DNA of 64,000 nucleotides from Maea johnstoni (lineage: Eukaryota > Annelida > Polychaeta > Spionida > Magelonidae): the NCBI GenBank assembly GCA_963942565.1, contig OZ012699.1, positions 28,118,621 through 28,182,620 on the forward strand, read 5' to 3'. A program made the translations under genes and the position numbers. A model generated the notes under the pieces. It searched no databases. It had not been told where the DNA came from and was given only the letters and a program-made list of their open reading frames with translations. The number at the start of each line of letters is the position of its first letter. Positions within the stretch are counted from its first letter, which is position 1. This document shows, piece by piece, positions 8,359-18,800 of this stretch.

Positions 8359-8586
8359 TGTGGTGATGACCTAACCTTTAAAATACATGGATGGATTACT
8401 CAAGGTCCATCTCCTGAATGGCAGCTAACAGATCGGCGAAGATCAGGTTCTTGAACTAAAGAACAACATCTAGCACGTTCGCATCATAGTTTCATCAAGG
8501 GTCAACTGCGTATTAAATATGGCGCCGTTTCATGACGTCATCTAAAATCTCGCGCGCATGACTATGAGCGTAAGCTCGACACCACA
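8359..8586 (-). repeat. 5' LTR of gypsy element 1
   Basis: This 228-bp repeat matches 350-577 with a single difference (at 8458, matching 449). It starts TGTGGTG and ends CACCACA. In element orientation it is the promoter-bearing 5' LTR. Confidence 0.95.
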
Positions 8587-8590
8587 CTGA

Positions 8591-9105
8591 GCTTCCTGGT
8601 CAAGTCGTCCTCAAGTCAAGTAGTCCTCATGTCAAGAAGTCCTCAGGTTATCTCGTCCTAATAGAGCACTCGTCCTCGAGTAGTATTCAAGTAGATAACT
8701 TCTCAAAGGGGGACAAATGTACAGGATAACTGAAGTTTCAAACGTTATAAATACAATATATAGATATTGAATAATCATTCCAAGATATTGATAATAGACC
8801 TAATTTTCGCTAGACAAAAAGTCAATTGTAAATGATTTCATTCACCAGGGGCCAGAACCACTTGTCTTCCTCTTAGAAAAAATACACTTCTCATTTGGAA
8901 TATCTATCAAATTCTTTTTGGATTTTTTTCTTATATGACGACTACTGTCCTTTCCCACTATTAAGTTATAAACCAGTTAACATGTGTAGCCGCGCGTCAA
9001 ACAGTGAGAACTAAACACTGAGGACGAGTTGGTTATGACGAGTTGGTATGGGTAGGAGATTAGCGTGAGGACTACTTGACTTGAGGACGACTTGACCAGC
9101 TCCCC
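8591..9105. mobile_element. Foldback MITE with GGTCAAGTCGTCC termini
   Basis: The left end GGTCAAGTCGTCCTCAAG reappears inverted near 9070-9098 (CTTGAGGACGACTTGACC), giving imperfect terminal inverted repeats of at least 35 bp made of a repeated GTCCTCA-GTCAAG motif. A 7-bp duplication TTACTGA flanks the right end at 9106-9112 and, before insertion of the LTR element, flanked the left end (343-349). There is no coding capacity, so this is a non-autonomous DNA element. Its interior is AT-rich. Confidence 0.75.
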
Positions 9106-9112
9106 TTACTGA

Positions 9113-9858
9113 CTTAGCAGATTGTTAAGATTTACAGGTTACAAAAGCTGCTAAGATGTTACTAAACACTTTCTTTCAATTTTCTCTTAAATAAAATCCC
9201 TTTAACATTTCTTATTTATCATTTAAAAAACACAATAATTATATCTAAATATCTCCCTCAGTCCATAAAACACTAGAACATTTTTTATACTATCTAAATG
9301 TTTTCTATCGAAAAAATGTTAATCATGTCCAATACAACACTATATCCACTTATTTCTATTCAAGATTTACGCTTGTTTGAGAATTTACATCTAATGTGTT
9401 TATTTTCCTTACAAACATCTAAAAACATGCTGAATTTAGTAGTCGTGATAACTGCACATACGATCCAAGTAGTCAACTACAATTAGGTTCATGAACCCAA
9501 ATTAAAAGGATTGTATACCATTAATTATAGCACTTGGGCGTGGCATTGTCACAACATAATTTTTTGACTATGCCAAGTATAAGGAGGCCCAGGCCGAGAT
9601 TCTGCGCAATGCCTTAAGGCCAGGATTCTGCGCAATGCCTGTTGCTATGGTAACGAAACATTCGGGCAGAAAAATCAAATAAAAGTATACAAATGAATGT
9701 AAATTTACTAAGATGAGGTCTTTTTTGTAGTTTACTACATATGCTCCATACATTGAACCCATAAAAAAATCAGGAAAAGGATGATGAAAGAAAAATGCCT
9801 AAAAAAACTCCCATGATGCTCTGCCTCTGACTCCAATCAGACGACTAAACAAGAGGGA
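9113..9858. other. AT-rich noncoding stretch
   Basis: No gene is supported. A 17-bp direct repeat GATTCTGCGCAATGCCT occurs near 9597 and again near 9622. Short reading frames here look accidental. Confidence 0.5.
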
Positions 9859-10170
9859 AGGGGAAATGGCCTAGCAGTAACGCGTTGGGCTGGCGACTCG
9901 AACGTCGAGGGTTCGATTCAGGGCCGAGCCACACTTATTTCTGTCCTTAGGCAAGACAGTTTACTTCTCGTTACCCAGTGCTTTGGATTGGCACTTTAAG
10001 CCGTATGTCCCGTCTCTCTTGATGTCTATGTCTTGAGGGACGAACTATGCTCGGAAAGTTGACTGACATAGGATTCTTCAGCCAAACTCACTCGGAGGCG
10101 GGAGGGTATAAATAGCCTCCAATCCACCGCGTCCCCTCACCAGATGGCGCCTGCATGCGAGACAACGGAG
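9859..10170 (+). mobile_element. tRNA-derived SINE, full head
   Basis: A polymerase III promoter is visible: box A TGGCCTAGCAG at 9867-9877 and box B GGTTCGATTCA at 9910-9920. The tail, with ACTTCTCGTTACCCAGTGCT and GGCACTTTAAGCCGTA, is shared with the inverted copy at 47236-47488. A TATAAATAG run near 10108 lies in the body. The tail plus second copy identify this as a SINE and not a tRNA gene. Confidence 0.75.
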
Positions 10171-10459
10171 CTAGGAACCCTTGGTAAATGAGACCAGTCG
10201 TCGGTCCATTGTAATTGAAATGTATTTCTAATTAATTGAATCGTTGTTCTGATTCATGTTGAATTGTAATTGTAATTGATATATGTAACACAGAGGCCCT
10301 AAGAAACAGGGCGTGAGTATTCACCAAACGAATGAACAAACGATGGCTGCCAAGCCCCTTACAGGTACTTCCAGCAAATCATAAGTTATTGAAGAGTATC
10401 AATACACTTTGTAAATTCTGGCGCGCTATAATAGTCATTAAGATTGGGCAGATGGCCTT

Positions 10460-10815
10460 GTGTTGATTTATAGCTTTGTACAATTAATTACCCGGTCACG
10501 TGACTTTATTTTATGAGTGCGTATTTTAAAAGGGCCGTGCACTGTACTTTGATTTCGGCTGTAGGTAAAAGAACATGTTTTCCCCCTACTTTTCCATATA
10601 TTGACACACTGCCATGCATGTGCTTCGTAAGCGAATGGTGTATGTAACATATTTGGCAACTTTAGAGGGTCAATAATTGTACTAGATATGAGATTTCGGT
10701 AGAAGTTATATGTTTCATACAGTGCTATAGCGAATCTACGAGATGGCATTGAACCTTACATGCATCAAATAGACATCGGCAGTAAAAACATCAGATGCAT
10801 ACGTAAGGTTTGATA
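10460..10815 (+). repeat. Fragment of the hAT-like element seen at 22691-23559
   Basis: The segment with CCGGTCACGTGAC, ATGTGCTTCGTAAGCGA and CTATAGCGAATCTAC matches the right half of 22691-23559 (about 23200-23545). It is a decayed, left-truncated copy with no coding capacity. Confidence 0.65.
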
Positions 10816-10820
10816 TTGTT

Positions 10821-11215
10821 CAGGCCTTGACATTAACTTTTTGAGGCATTTGCCCCACGGGCAAGTGCCATGAGGATTGCACTTGCCTGGGCTAAGTTTT
10901 ACTTGCCCGGCCTCACTAGGGGTCAGGCTTCAGCTAGAAACTGAGGAGGACTGCTGGGCTATAGGTTCCCAAATCTTCATAGCCTGGGTGGGGTGTGGAT
11001 CGCCACCCAGTCCCAGTCTCCGATGAAAAGATTCCATGTACATCGGAGCCAATTTTCTTCAACAATGGACTTCTAACTTGACCCGTAATCACGCGACGTA
11101 TTATGCGTCTGATAATTCCAATGGTCAGCCAGAACAGTAACTGAACAGAAGTACTTGTCCGGCAGTCAATATCACTTGTCCCGAACGACGGGACAGTGCT
11201 TAATGTCAAGCCCTG
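10821..11215. mobile_element. MITE with CAGGSCTTGACATTAA termini
   Basis: The left end CAGGCCTTGACATTAAC is matched in inverse by TTAATGTCAAGCCCTG at the right. A 5-bp repeat TTGTT flanks both ends (10816-10820 and 11216-11220). The interior repeats ACTTGCC/ACTTGTC words. A larger relative is at 28562-29714. It is non-coding and non-autonomous. Confidence 0.7.
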
Positions 11216-11281
11216 TTGTTGAACTACACTTCATGGCACCAATCCCCATAACTTCTCAGACTCGGGAACAGCTCAGTTGTA

Positions 11282-11669
11282 CATGACAGGAAAGGGTCAC
11301 ATAGAACTTTTCAAAGTCATTAAATACAACTTTCAACCCTCAAGAGCACGCTAAAACTCCTATATTAAGCTGCAAGCCGGTGTATCATATACTTCCTTAC
11401 CTAAATATCCCAAGTTTATGCAGTCATTTCCATTAAAACTGCTTTTACACTCAGTTTTCTTTTACGAGGGGAAATCTGTGAGGCTGTCTCTTTTTGTGTA
11501 ACAGCCCCTCGGATAGCTTATTTGATTTGACCTATATAGATGCGGATGCATTGGATTCTCAGGGAAGCAGCTAAGCAGGAAGCACAGCCCAGCCCAGCCA
11601 CTTGCAGTAGGGAGGACTCCACTTTTGGGGACCTCGCTACGGTAGCCTCTGTGCACATTTCCTGTAATG
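11282..11669 (+). mobile_element. MITE of the CATGACAGGAAATG family, copy A
   Basis: It begins CATGACAGGAAAGGGTCAC and ends GTGCACATTTCCTGTAATG, a 19-bp imperfect inverted terminal repeat. Related copies are at 22409-23680, 42327-42567, 44014-44400, 44398-44760, 44773-45195 and 45858-47038. It is 388 bp long and non-coding. Its closest relative in the window is the inverted copy at 44014-44400. Confidence 0.8.
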
Positions 11670-11825
11670 CAAGGAACATTCTCTGTAGTCCTCAGAGGTA
11701 AACTGTTAGAGATTCTGCCTTGTGAAGTGTGTTAAAGGCATCTAAAACTTAAAATCCATTTAAATTCATTTAAAACATACCCCACAATTACAATAAGAAT
11801 TCCATGAAACTTTGCATAAGCTATC

Positions 11826-11970
11826 AGAGCTGCTCTGTACCCAATATATTTTTATCTCTTATGTGCAGAGCAGCCCTGTACCCAGCAACTAAACGTTTAT
11901 TGAATACAGAGCTGCTCTGTACCCAGTATAAGTTTAGTTGTTAGGAACAGAGCTGCTCTGTACCCAGTAG
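11826..11970 (+). repeat. Tandem AGAGCTGCTCTGTACCC repeat
   Basis: Four imperfect units contain the palindrome AGAGCTGCTCT (or AGAGCAGCCCT) followed by GTACCCA, separated by AT-rich spacers. The same tandem motif recurs at 47492-47645 upstream of zinc-finger gene 4, so it predates or travelled with the unit duplication. Confidence 0.7.
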
Positions 11971-12011
11971 TTCTCAAAGACAATTGTATACAACTTGTGT
12001 ATAAACAATAA

Positions 12012-12591
12012 TAGTTCAATAATATTATTGTCGATGTTCAGTGTTGCAAATGCAAGGTTCAATGCCATCTTCTAATTTTATGTTAGCAGCGGTGGTTTAG
12101 CATAAAACCCATAAACGGAACCAATGCTAGGCTTCTTGGTCCTGAAAGTGTCATTAACTACCATATTACATGCCTTCTTCCAGACAAATATTCTGGATAT
12201 TTCGTAATAGAAACAAAACATACTATTCAGGTTAATAATAAACTTGACACTTGTTGCATTTCTGCTAATCCAAATTTCCGTTCTGTATATAATTCCGACT
12301 AATATGGCTGACATTTTTCAACTTTTCAAACTCCATCGCCGGCTGGAGGTGAAAAGAGTCTGATATAGTCCTATTAAACGGCACTGACTTTAATTTATGT
12401 CGGCAATACATAGAGCTAGCCTTTGGTGATTGAAAAGAGGGAAAATATGTTTCCCAGTTGTTCGTATGTGCCCAGATTATAGCAAAATGCTTCCGCCTTA
12501 GTTTCGGGCGAAAATCTGCTAACATACTTTATAAGAGATAGGACTATATGATATCAGAAACGGGAAAATAGTCGGGCGTATGTCTGAACTA
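12012..12591. mobile_element. hAT-like non-autonomous element with 9-bp target duplication
   Basis: The element begins TAGTTCAATAAT and ends GTCTGAACTA. It is flanked by AAACAATAA at 12003-12011 and 12592-12600. The right terminal 50 bp match, in inverse, the left end of 22691-23559. The empty site is visible in sister unit 4 near 48060-48080 (AAACAATAAGTGTGTTTAG). It is non-coding. Confidence 0.75.
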
Positions 12592-13440
12592 AAACAATAA
12601 GTGTTCAGTGTCCTATATAGTCAAGAAATGAACTGTAATATTCATGATTCCTGATATCCAGGTAGATTCGAATATCACTTCTATTTTGTTTCATTCAGAA
12701 TATCAGGAATCAAATGGTTGTTATCGTTAGTTAAAAAACTAACTGGAGGGCTCAAAATACTTAGTTACTGGCACCATGCGCTGAGGGATACGCAGTGGCC
12801 TTGTGACCAGGAGGCCTGGCACCAAAGTATGAGGTCGCAGGTTCAAGACTCCATTTGAACCCCTATTACCGTATATATCCAAAGAAGCGCACAGCCCCCC
12901 TTTCCATTATTTCTTGACCTCCCAAACCTCCCCCTATAAGCACAAATATTTCCTTACCTTTACATGTGAAACCGTTACAGACTGTATATTGTCCTTTTTT
13001 CTGGAGTTTGAACACATCACACAATTGGCCTTCCACCATTTTAGTCTTTATACATACATACATATCAGCATCCAATCAGACATGGCATAACAAAATAAAC
13101 GAGAGCCTGAAGCGTCCAAGATTGAAGCGGCCATGGATTGTTGCCACGCTCAGCTTTTCAAAGCCATATAGAACCACTTCCCTCTATCCTTCAAGCACCA
13201 TGTTGGTTGCCGTTATCTATACAAGGTGTTTTAGTGATTTTTAAATCTCTGATCTTTGAGTGTATTTTTTTTCAAAATAGCTGCAATGTTTTGGGTGTGC
13301 AAAATTAAGATACAATAAAGCTTGAGTAGTATGTGTTACCTAGCAGGTCTTTATAGAAATATGATGGGAAATTTACTCAAGTATCTATAAGTCATATTAG
13401 TATTCTCTTTTCCTTATTTTGAAATTTTATCTGCTTTTTC
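12592..13440 (+). other. Upstream/intronic part of zinc-finger unit 1 with tRNA-like segment
   Basis: This stretch is similar to 24107-25594 and 48050-49007. It contains a tRNA-like segment at about 12790-12852 (TGGCCTTGTGA resembling box A, AGGTTCAAGACTCC resembling box B), also present in units 2 and 4, probably an old SINE fixed before the duplications. No coding gene is seen. Confidence 0.55.
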
Positions 13441-13442
13441 AG

Positions 13443-13924
13443 ATCTATGATGTGACAAGTGCAGCTACAAAACTACTGTGTAACTGGATATCACCCTACA
13501 GAGCCCAGAATCAATCAAGGTCAAAGTTGAGAGTTCATTTCTGCTTCTTAGCGAGATAAATCATGTGCTGTGCTCTACTCTATGAAAAAATGGAAGTTAT
13601 CCATGGAGCAACCATTTTCCAATAAGACAAGGATAAATTTCAAGTTAATCGTACATGCAACACCTACACAGTCCTATAATTTAACTGATATCATCATTCT
13701 CGTGAAACATATTTAAAGGAGAAGAATAACTCAGAAATTAACTGTTGACTCTGGAATATATTTCGTTGAGTGTATGTTTGATTCTAATACTATTGTCAAA
13801 AGATCATAGGAGCCAGACAATGAGGACGCAGGAACGTAAAGCACAACAGGATTAAATTTTGCGTTAATTATTGAGTAAAGGAGATTGAGTTAATTAGTGA
13901 AGTCTTAGTGGTGAAGCACTTACC
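13443..13924 (+). other. 5' untranslated part of the coding exon, zinc-finger unit 1
   Basis: A conserved acceptor-like site CTGCTTTTTCAG ends at 13442. The sequence from there to the ATG is conserved in all four units (ATGTGACAAGTGC, CTGGATATCNCCCTACA and later a TTGAGTTAA block). I infer an intron upstream, joined to a first exon like those at 35.2 and 45.7 kb. No transcript evidence is available. Confidence 0.5.
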
Positions 13925-15676
13925 ATGTCTTTAGACACAATATGTCATGAGGATAGGCATGAAGGCCCAGAACCTTATCCTACTGATGAATGTGATCAAT
14001 CCTTTTCCAAATCATCAAGTCTGATAGATCTTAAGAAGACACAGTGTGGGGAAATTTTTTTTCAATGTAACTTGTGTGTCAAGGCCTTCACAAGACTCTC
14101 ACATTTGATGATACATAAAGGCATGCCTTCTAGAGAAAGACCTTATCCTTCTGTTGAACATAACGTTAGTCTGGTGCAACAGAAGAGGAATCATCTTCCA
14201 GTGCAAAAATCCCTCCAGTGCAATGAATGTGATAAGGCATTTACATACCCTTCTGGTCTGATAAAGCACAAGAGGATACACAGTGGGGAAAGACCCTTCC
14301 AGTGCAATGTATGTGACAAGACATTCACACGCCCCACTTTTCTGGTAGAGCATAAGAGGATACACAGTGGAGAAAGACCTTTCCAGTGCAATGTATGTGA
14401 CAAGGCATTCACAAGCTCTTCTGGTCTGGTTAAGCATAAGAGGATACATAGTGGGGAAAGACCCTATCAGTGCAATGAATGTGACAAGGCATTCACAAGG
14501 TCCACTGGTCTGGTACAGCATAAAAGGATGCACAGTCGGGAAAGACCCTTCCAATACAATGTATGTGACAAGTCATACAGAAGTTCTTCAGTTCTAATAA
14601 TGCATAAGATGGTACACAGTGGGGAAAGACCCTTCCAGTGCAATGAATGTGACTGGGCATTCACAAGCTCTTCTAGTCTGGTAAAGCATATGAGGATACA
14701 CAGTGGGGAAAAACCCTTCCAGTGCAATGGATGTGACAAGGCATTCATTAGCTCTTCCGCTCTGGTAAGGCATAAGAGAATACACAATGGGGAAAGACCG
14801 TTCCAGTGCTATGATTGTGATAAGGCATTCATAGATTCTTCTGGTCTGATAAAGCATGAGAGGATACAGAGTGGGGAGAGATCCTACCAGTGCAATGAAA
14901 GTAACAAGGCATTCCCAAACTCTTCTGGTCTGGTACAGCATTTGAGGACACATACAGCAGGAAGACCTCTTCACTGTGCCAAGACTTATGAGACATTGTC
15001 TAACCTGAAAGAATGTGAGAAAACACATCAAAGGCAGTCAACTCACAAAATAGAACCACCGTTATCAGAACCAAGGCAATGGATTGTCATTGAAGGACAG
15101 TGTCTCCCTATAAAGCAAGAGTTAGAGGAGGAAAATGCCAGTAGCATATTAGAAAAACAAGAAAACCTTGTTGTTATAGGACAGTGTCTCTCTATAAAGC
15201 AAGAGTTAGGGGAGGAAAATGCTAGCAGCATATTAGAAAAACAAGAAAACCTTGTTGTTAGAGAACAGTATCTCCCTATTAAGCAAGAGTTAAAGGAGGA
15301 AAATGCTAGCGCCATATTAGAAAAACAAGAAAACCTTGTTGTTAGAGGACAGTATCTCCCAATTAAGCAAGAGTTAGGGGAGGAAAATGCTAGCAGCATA
15401 TTAGAAAAACAAGAAAACCTTGTTGTTAGAGGACAGTATTGCCCAATTAAGCAAGCGTTAGAGGAGGAAAATGCTAGCAGCATATTAGAAAAACAAGAAA
15501 ACCTTGTTGTTAGAGAACAGTATCTCCCTATTAAGCAAGAGTTAGAGGAGGAAAATGCTAGCAGCATATTAGAAAAACAAGAAAACCTTGTTAGAAGACA
15601 GTGTCTCCCTATGAAGGAAGAGGTGGAGGAGGAAAATGCTAGTAGCATGTTAGAAAACAAGACACCTTGTTACTAG
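13925..15676 (+). CDS. C2H2 zinc-finger protein 1 with IKQE repeat tail
   Basis: The single-exon frame of 583 residues is a likely nuclear DNA-binding protein. The N terminus MSLDTICHEDRHEG with EPYPTDECD matches the other three paralogs and is neither KRAB, SCAN, BTB nor ZAD. Fingers run from about residue 39 to 345: roughly six good C2H2 fingers (e.g. FQCNVCDKAF) with HSGERPF linkers, plus degenerate ones in which a zinc ligand is replaced (FQYNVCDK, HERIQ, CNESNK, and the first finger). From residue 391 there are seven tandem 28-residue repeats of the type GQCLPIKQELEEEN; five keep IKQE, one reads IKQA and one MKEE. IKQE followed by acidic residues fits the SUMO-acceptor consensus. The frame is open to a stop at 15674-15676, and decayed repeat units continue to about 15830. 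Binding site and targets cannot be told from sequence. Confidence 0.9.
   Translation: MSLDTICHEDRHEGPEPYPTDECDQSFSKSSSLIDLKKTQCGEIFFQCNLCVKAFTRLSHLMIHKGMPSRERPYPSVEHNVSLVQQKRNHLPVQKSLQCNECDKAFTYPSGLIKHKRIHSGERPFQCNVCDKTFTRPTFLVEHKRIHSGERPFQCNVCDKAFTSSSGLVKHKRIHSGERPYQCNECDKAFTRSTGLVQHKRMHSRERPFQYNVCDKSYRSSSVLIMHKMVHSGERPFQCNECDWAFTSSSSLVKHMRIHSGEKPFQCNGCDKAFISSSALVRHKRIHNGERPFQCYDCDKAFIDSSGLIKHERIQSGERSYQCNESNKAFPNSSGLVQHLRTHTAGRPLHCAKTYETLSNLKECEKTHQRQSTHKIEPPLSEPRQWIVIEGQCLPIKQELEEENASSILEKQENLVVIGQCLSIKQELGEENASSILEKQENLVVREQYLPIKQELKEENASAILEKQENLVVRGQYLPIKQELGEENASSILEKQENLVVRGQYCPIKQALEEENASSILEKQENLVVREQYLPIKQELEEENASSILEKQENLVRRQCLPMKEEVEEENASSMLENKTPCY
15095..15673 (+). repeat. 84-bp coding minisatellite, zinc-finger gene 1
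   Basis: Seven 78-84-bp units each begin GGACAGTGTCTCCCTATAAA or a close variant. They encode the C-terminal IKQE repeat. Further degenerate units follow the stop codon up to about 15830. Confidence 0.9.
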
Positions 15677-15879
15677 AGGACAGTATCTCCCTATAAAGCA
15701 AGAGTTGGAGGAGGAAAATGAAACCATCATATTACAAAAACGGAATCTTTTTTAAAGGACAGTGCCACCCTATAAAGCAAGAGTCAAAGGAAAGTGCTCT
15801 TGGCATATAAGTTAAAACGGAAAACCCCTTGATGTACCCATGGTCTAGTGGTAAATTCCCATGGATGTAATGGGGCCTT

Positions 15880-18800
15880 CTATGGGGATTTTCTATTTAC
15901 CTGACAGGGCTGACACTTTTGTACTTTATTTTCAATTGCTTGGTCAATTTTGGGCCACCACATATAGCTACGGGCTAATGACTTCATCCGGCAAATTCCT
16001 GGATGCATTTCATGTAGATTTTCAATCATCCTACTTTGCCCTTGTGGCGGGATCACTACCCTATTTCCCCACAGGACACACCCACTTTCGACAGTTAACT
16101 CGTTTCGTCTATGAAAATATGGACGATACGATTCACCAGGACAAGTTTTGGGCCATCCAGTTTGAATCATGTGCATCACTTCTGACAACACTGGATCTCG
16201 TCTGGTCCAATTACGTATTTGCGTGGATGTTACTGCTGAGCTATCTAAATGATCCATCAGCAAAATTGTTTCTCCCGTTTCAGGCACACTTTTGACGGTT
16301 TCAGCAAGTGGCAAACGGCTTAAACAATCAGCACTAACATTTTGGACTCCTTTCATATACTTGAGGGTATACTCGTATCCACTCAATGTCAACGCCCACC
16401 TTTGCATTCGAGGTGAGGCGGTTCCTGGTATCGGTTTGTCTTCACCAAGAAGACCAAGTAATGGTTTGTGATCAGTGTAAATCACCACATTTCTTCCATA
16501 TATGTATTGGTGAAACTTTTTCACACCATATACAATTGCCAGAGCCTCTTTATCAATTTGTGCATAATTGCGCTCTGCTGGGGCCAAAGTACGAGATGCA
16601 TAGGCAATCGGTCTCTGGGAACCATTCTCCATTGTATGAGAAATGACTGCCCCAACCCCATATTCTGATGCATCACACTCCAAAATAAGCTCTTTCTCAC
16701 TATCATAGTGTACCAAAAACTTTTCTGATGACAACATGTTTTTGGCTTCTTCAAATGCCTGTTTTTGTTTCGAACCCCATTTCCATGTTACCTCCTTTCT
16801 TAGTAAGGAGCGAAGTGGTTCCAAAACTGACGAAATATTTGGCAAATCAGCATGATGAAAATTGAGCATTCCAAGGAATGATCTCAATTCCGTCACATTT
16901 TTGGGTGTTGGTGCATTTTTGATTGCATCGGCTTTCCCTGGCACTGGTTTGGTCCCTGTTGCTGTGATAACTCTGCCACAGAAAACTACTTCTGGAACCA
17001 TGAATTTACATTTATTTAGATTCAGACGCACCCCTGCTTTCTCCAGTCTCTCCAGGACTGTTTTAAGGGTACTCATATGAACCTCATCATTGGGTCCTGT
17101 CAAAAGAATGTCATCTAATCTAGCTTTCACATTTGGAATACCTTCAATTATGTGTTCCATGGCTCTCTGGAAAATACCAGGACTAGAAGAAACCCCAAAA
17201 GGCAATCTGTTGTACTGAAAAATACCTCTATGAGTACTTATGGTGGTAAAAGGCTTTGAATCCTCCTCTAACTCCACCTGTAGATAGGCATGCCTGAGAT
17301 CAAGTTTCGTAAACTTTTGACCTGCACCTATAGTAGCTAGAAGATCTTCACATTTAGGTATTGGGTATTTGTCTAGTTTTGAGACTTTATTTAGGGTCAC
17401 TTTGTAATCGCCACATATGCGAATTGTGCCGTCTGGTTTTACAATGGGAACTATTGGAGCTGCCCAGTCCGAAAATTGGACGGGTTCAATGATCTTCTCT
17501 TGAACTAACCTATCCAGCTCCTGATCAACTTTGTTTCTAATTGAGTACGGGACAGGTCTAGGTTTCCAATATTTTGGAACAGACTCGTGATCCACCTTAA
17601 TTGTGGCTTTGAACCCTTTTAGAGTTCCCATACCAGTTTTGAACACTTCAGGGTATTGCTTGAGAATAGTTTCTAATTCTCCTTTCTGATTGGCTAATTC
17701 AAGATTTTCATAAAAAATCTCATGCCAGTCTAGCCTAACTTTTGACAACCAGTCCCTACCTACAAGACTAGGTCCATTTCCTTGCACTACTAGAGCAGAC
17801 AGATTTTGCATTTTCCCATTATACTGAACAGGTACCTCAACTTCCCCTAGTACAGAAATTTGCTCACCTGTATAGGTCCGAATTTTGGCATTAGTTTGTT
17901 TGAGGTTTGCATTATCTGGTCCATTTCTTATTTGGTGAAACGCTTTCTCACTCAAAATTGTTACCGCAGCACCCGTGTCAATCTCCATTTTTGTCTTTGT
18001 GCCATTTATACCAATCTCCACTGCATATGGAGCAATTTTTGAAGACTGTTGAATTTTGAAAATTTGGTACACATCACTGTCCTCTTCCTCCTCATCAACA
18101 CAGTCCAAATGTTTATTTGCAGAAGACTGTCGTCTAGAATTCTGCTGTGACACAGTTTTGCTCTTTTTAGCTCTGCATACTTTGGCTATATGTCCCTTTT
18201 TAGAACAGATATAGCATTCGCTCTCTTTGTAAAAACAATTATTTGGAGCGTGCTGTCCTCCACACCTGTAGCATGGTTTCTTGTTTTGGTACTGAGTACC
18301 TGAATTGACACTTTTCTTGCCACCCTCTCTGTTCAGTTTGTGAACCTCTGTGGGCGTGGCCTGCTTTCCATGAAGCTCTAATGCATCTTTGTCAGCCATT
18401 TCCATGGCAGATGCTATTTCCACTGCTCTCTCTAAAGTAATGTTTGCAACAGATAACAGTCTTTTCTGAATAGAGACGCTTGAAATTCCACAAACAAGTC
18501 TATCTCTCAATGTCTCTGTCAAATTGTTGCCAAATTCACAGAATTGAGCTAACTTTTTCAATTCTGCAACATACTGTTGAACATTTTCTCCCTCATGTTG
18601 GTTTCTTTTATGGAAACGGAATCTTTCAACAATGACTAATGGTTTTGGAGAAAAGTGATTCCTTAGAATTTCACAAAGTTCTGCATAGTTTTTGGTTGAC
18701 GGTTTTGCAGGAGCTGTCAAATTGCGAAGAATAGTGTAGGTTTTACCTCCTATGAGACTCAACAACGATGGTACTTGCTTGTTTGGCTCAATGCTGTTGG

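Larger units (their letters stand above)
350..8586 (-). mobile_element. Ty3/gypsy LTR retrotransposon with CW-finger and TatD modules (element 1)
   Basis: Two 228-bp LTRs (350-577 and 8359-8586) begin TGTGGTG, end CACCACA and differ at one base in 228, so the insertion is recent. A 4-bp target duplication CTGA lies at 346-349 and 8587-8590. Coding order on the minus strand is gag, protease, reverse transcriptase, RNase H, integrase, then a CW-type zinc finger, a Cys/His cluster and a TatD-DNase-like segment. The coding part lies in several frames with a handful of breaks, so this copy looks almost whole but broken. It also carries eleven paired mini-hairpins. It sits exactly at the left edge of the foldback element 8591-9105. 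Confidence 0.95.

Noticed and set aside
9859-9935. A tRNA gene
   Set aside because: Boxes A and B are present, but no full cloverleaf was found and the tail recurs at 47.2 kb, so it is a SINE head.
13925-14100. KRAB, SCAN, BTB or ZAD domain at the zinc-finger N terminus
   Set aside because: The conserved N-terminal sequence (HKDGQEG with EPYPSDECDKSY) matches none of these; it looks like a degenerate finger-like start.
14099-15031. Antisense reading frames across zinc-finger gene 1 (and the same in genes 2-4)
   Set aside because: They are mirror frames of a strongly repetitive coding sequence, keep the repeat period, and have no domain of their own.
15043-15660. Antisense frame across the IKQE repeats
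   Set aside because: It is open only because the 84-bp sense repeat lacks stops on the other strand; there is no independent evidence for a gene.
15095-15673. CRISPR-like regular repeats
   Set aside because: The repeats are in-frame coding units without unique spacers, in a eukaryotic zinc-finger gene.
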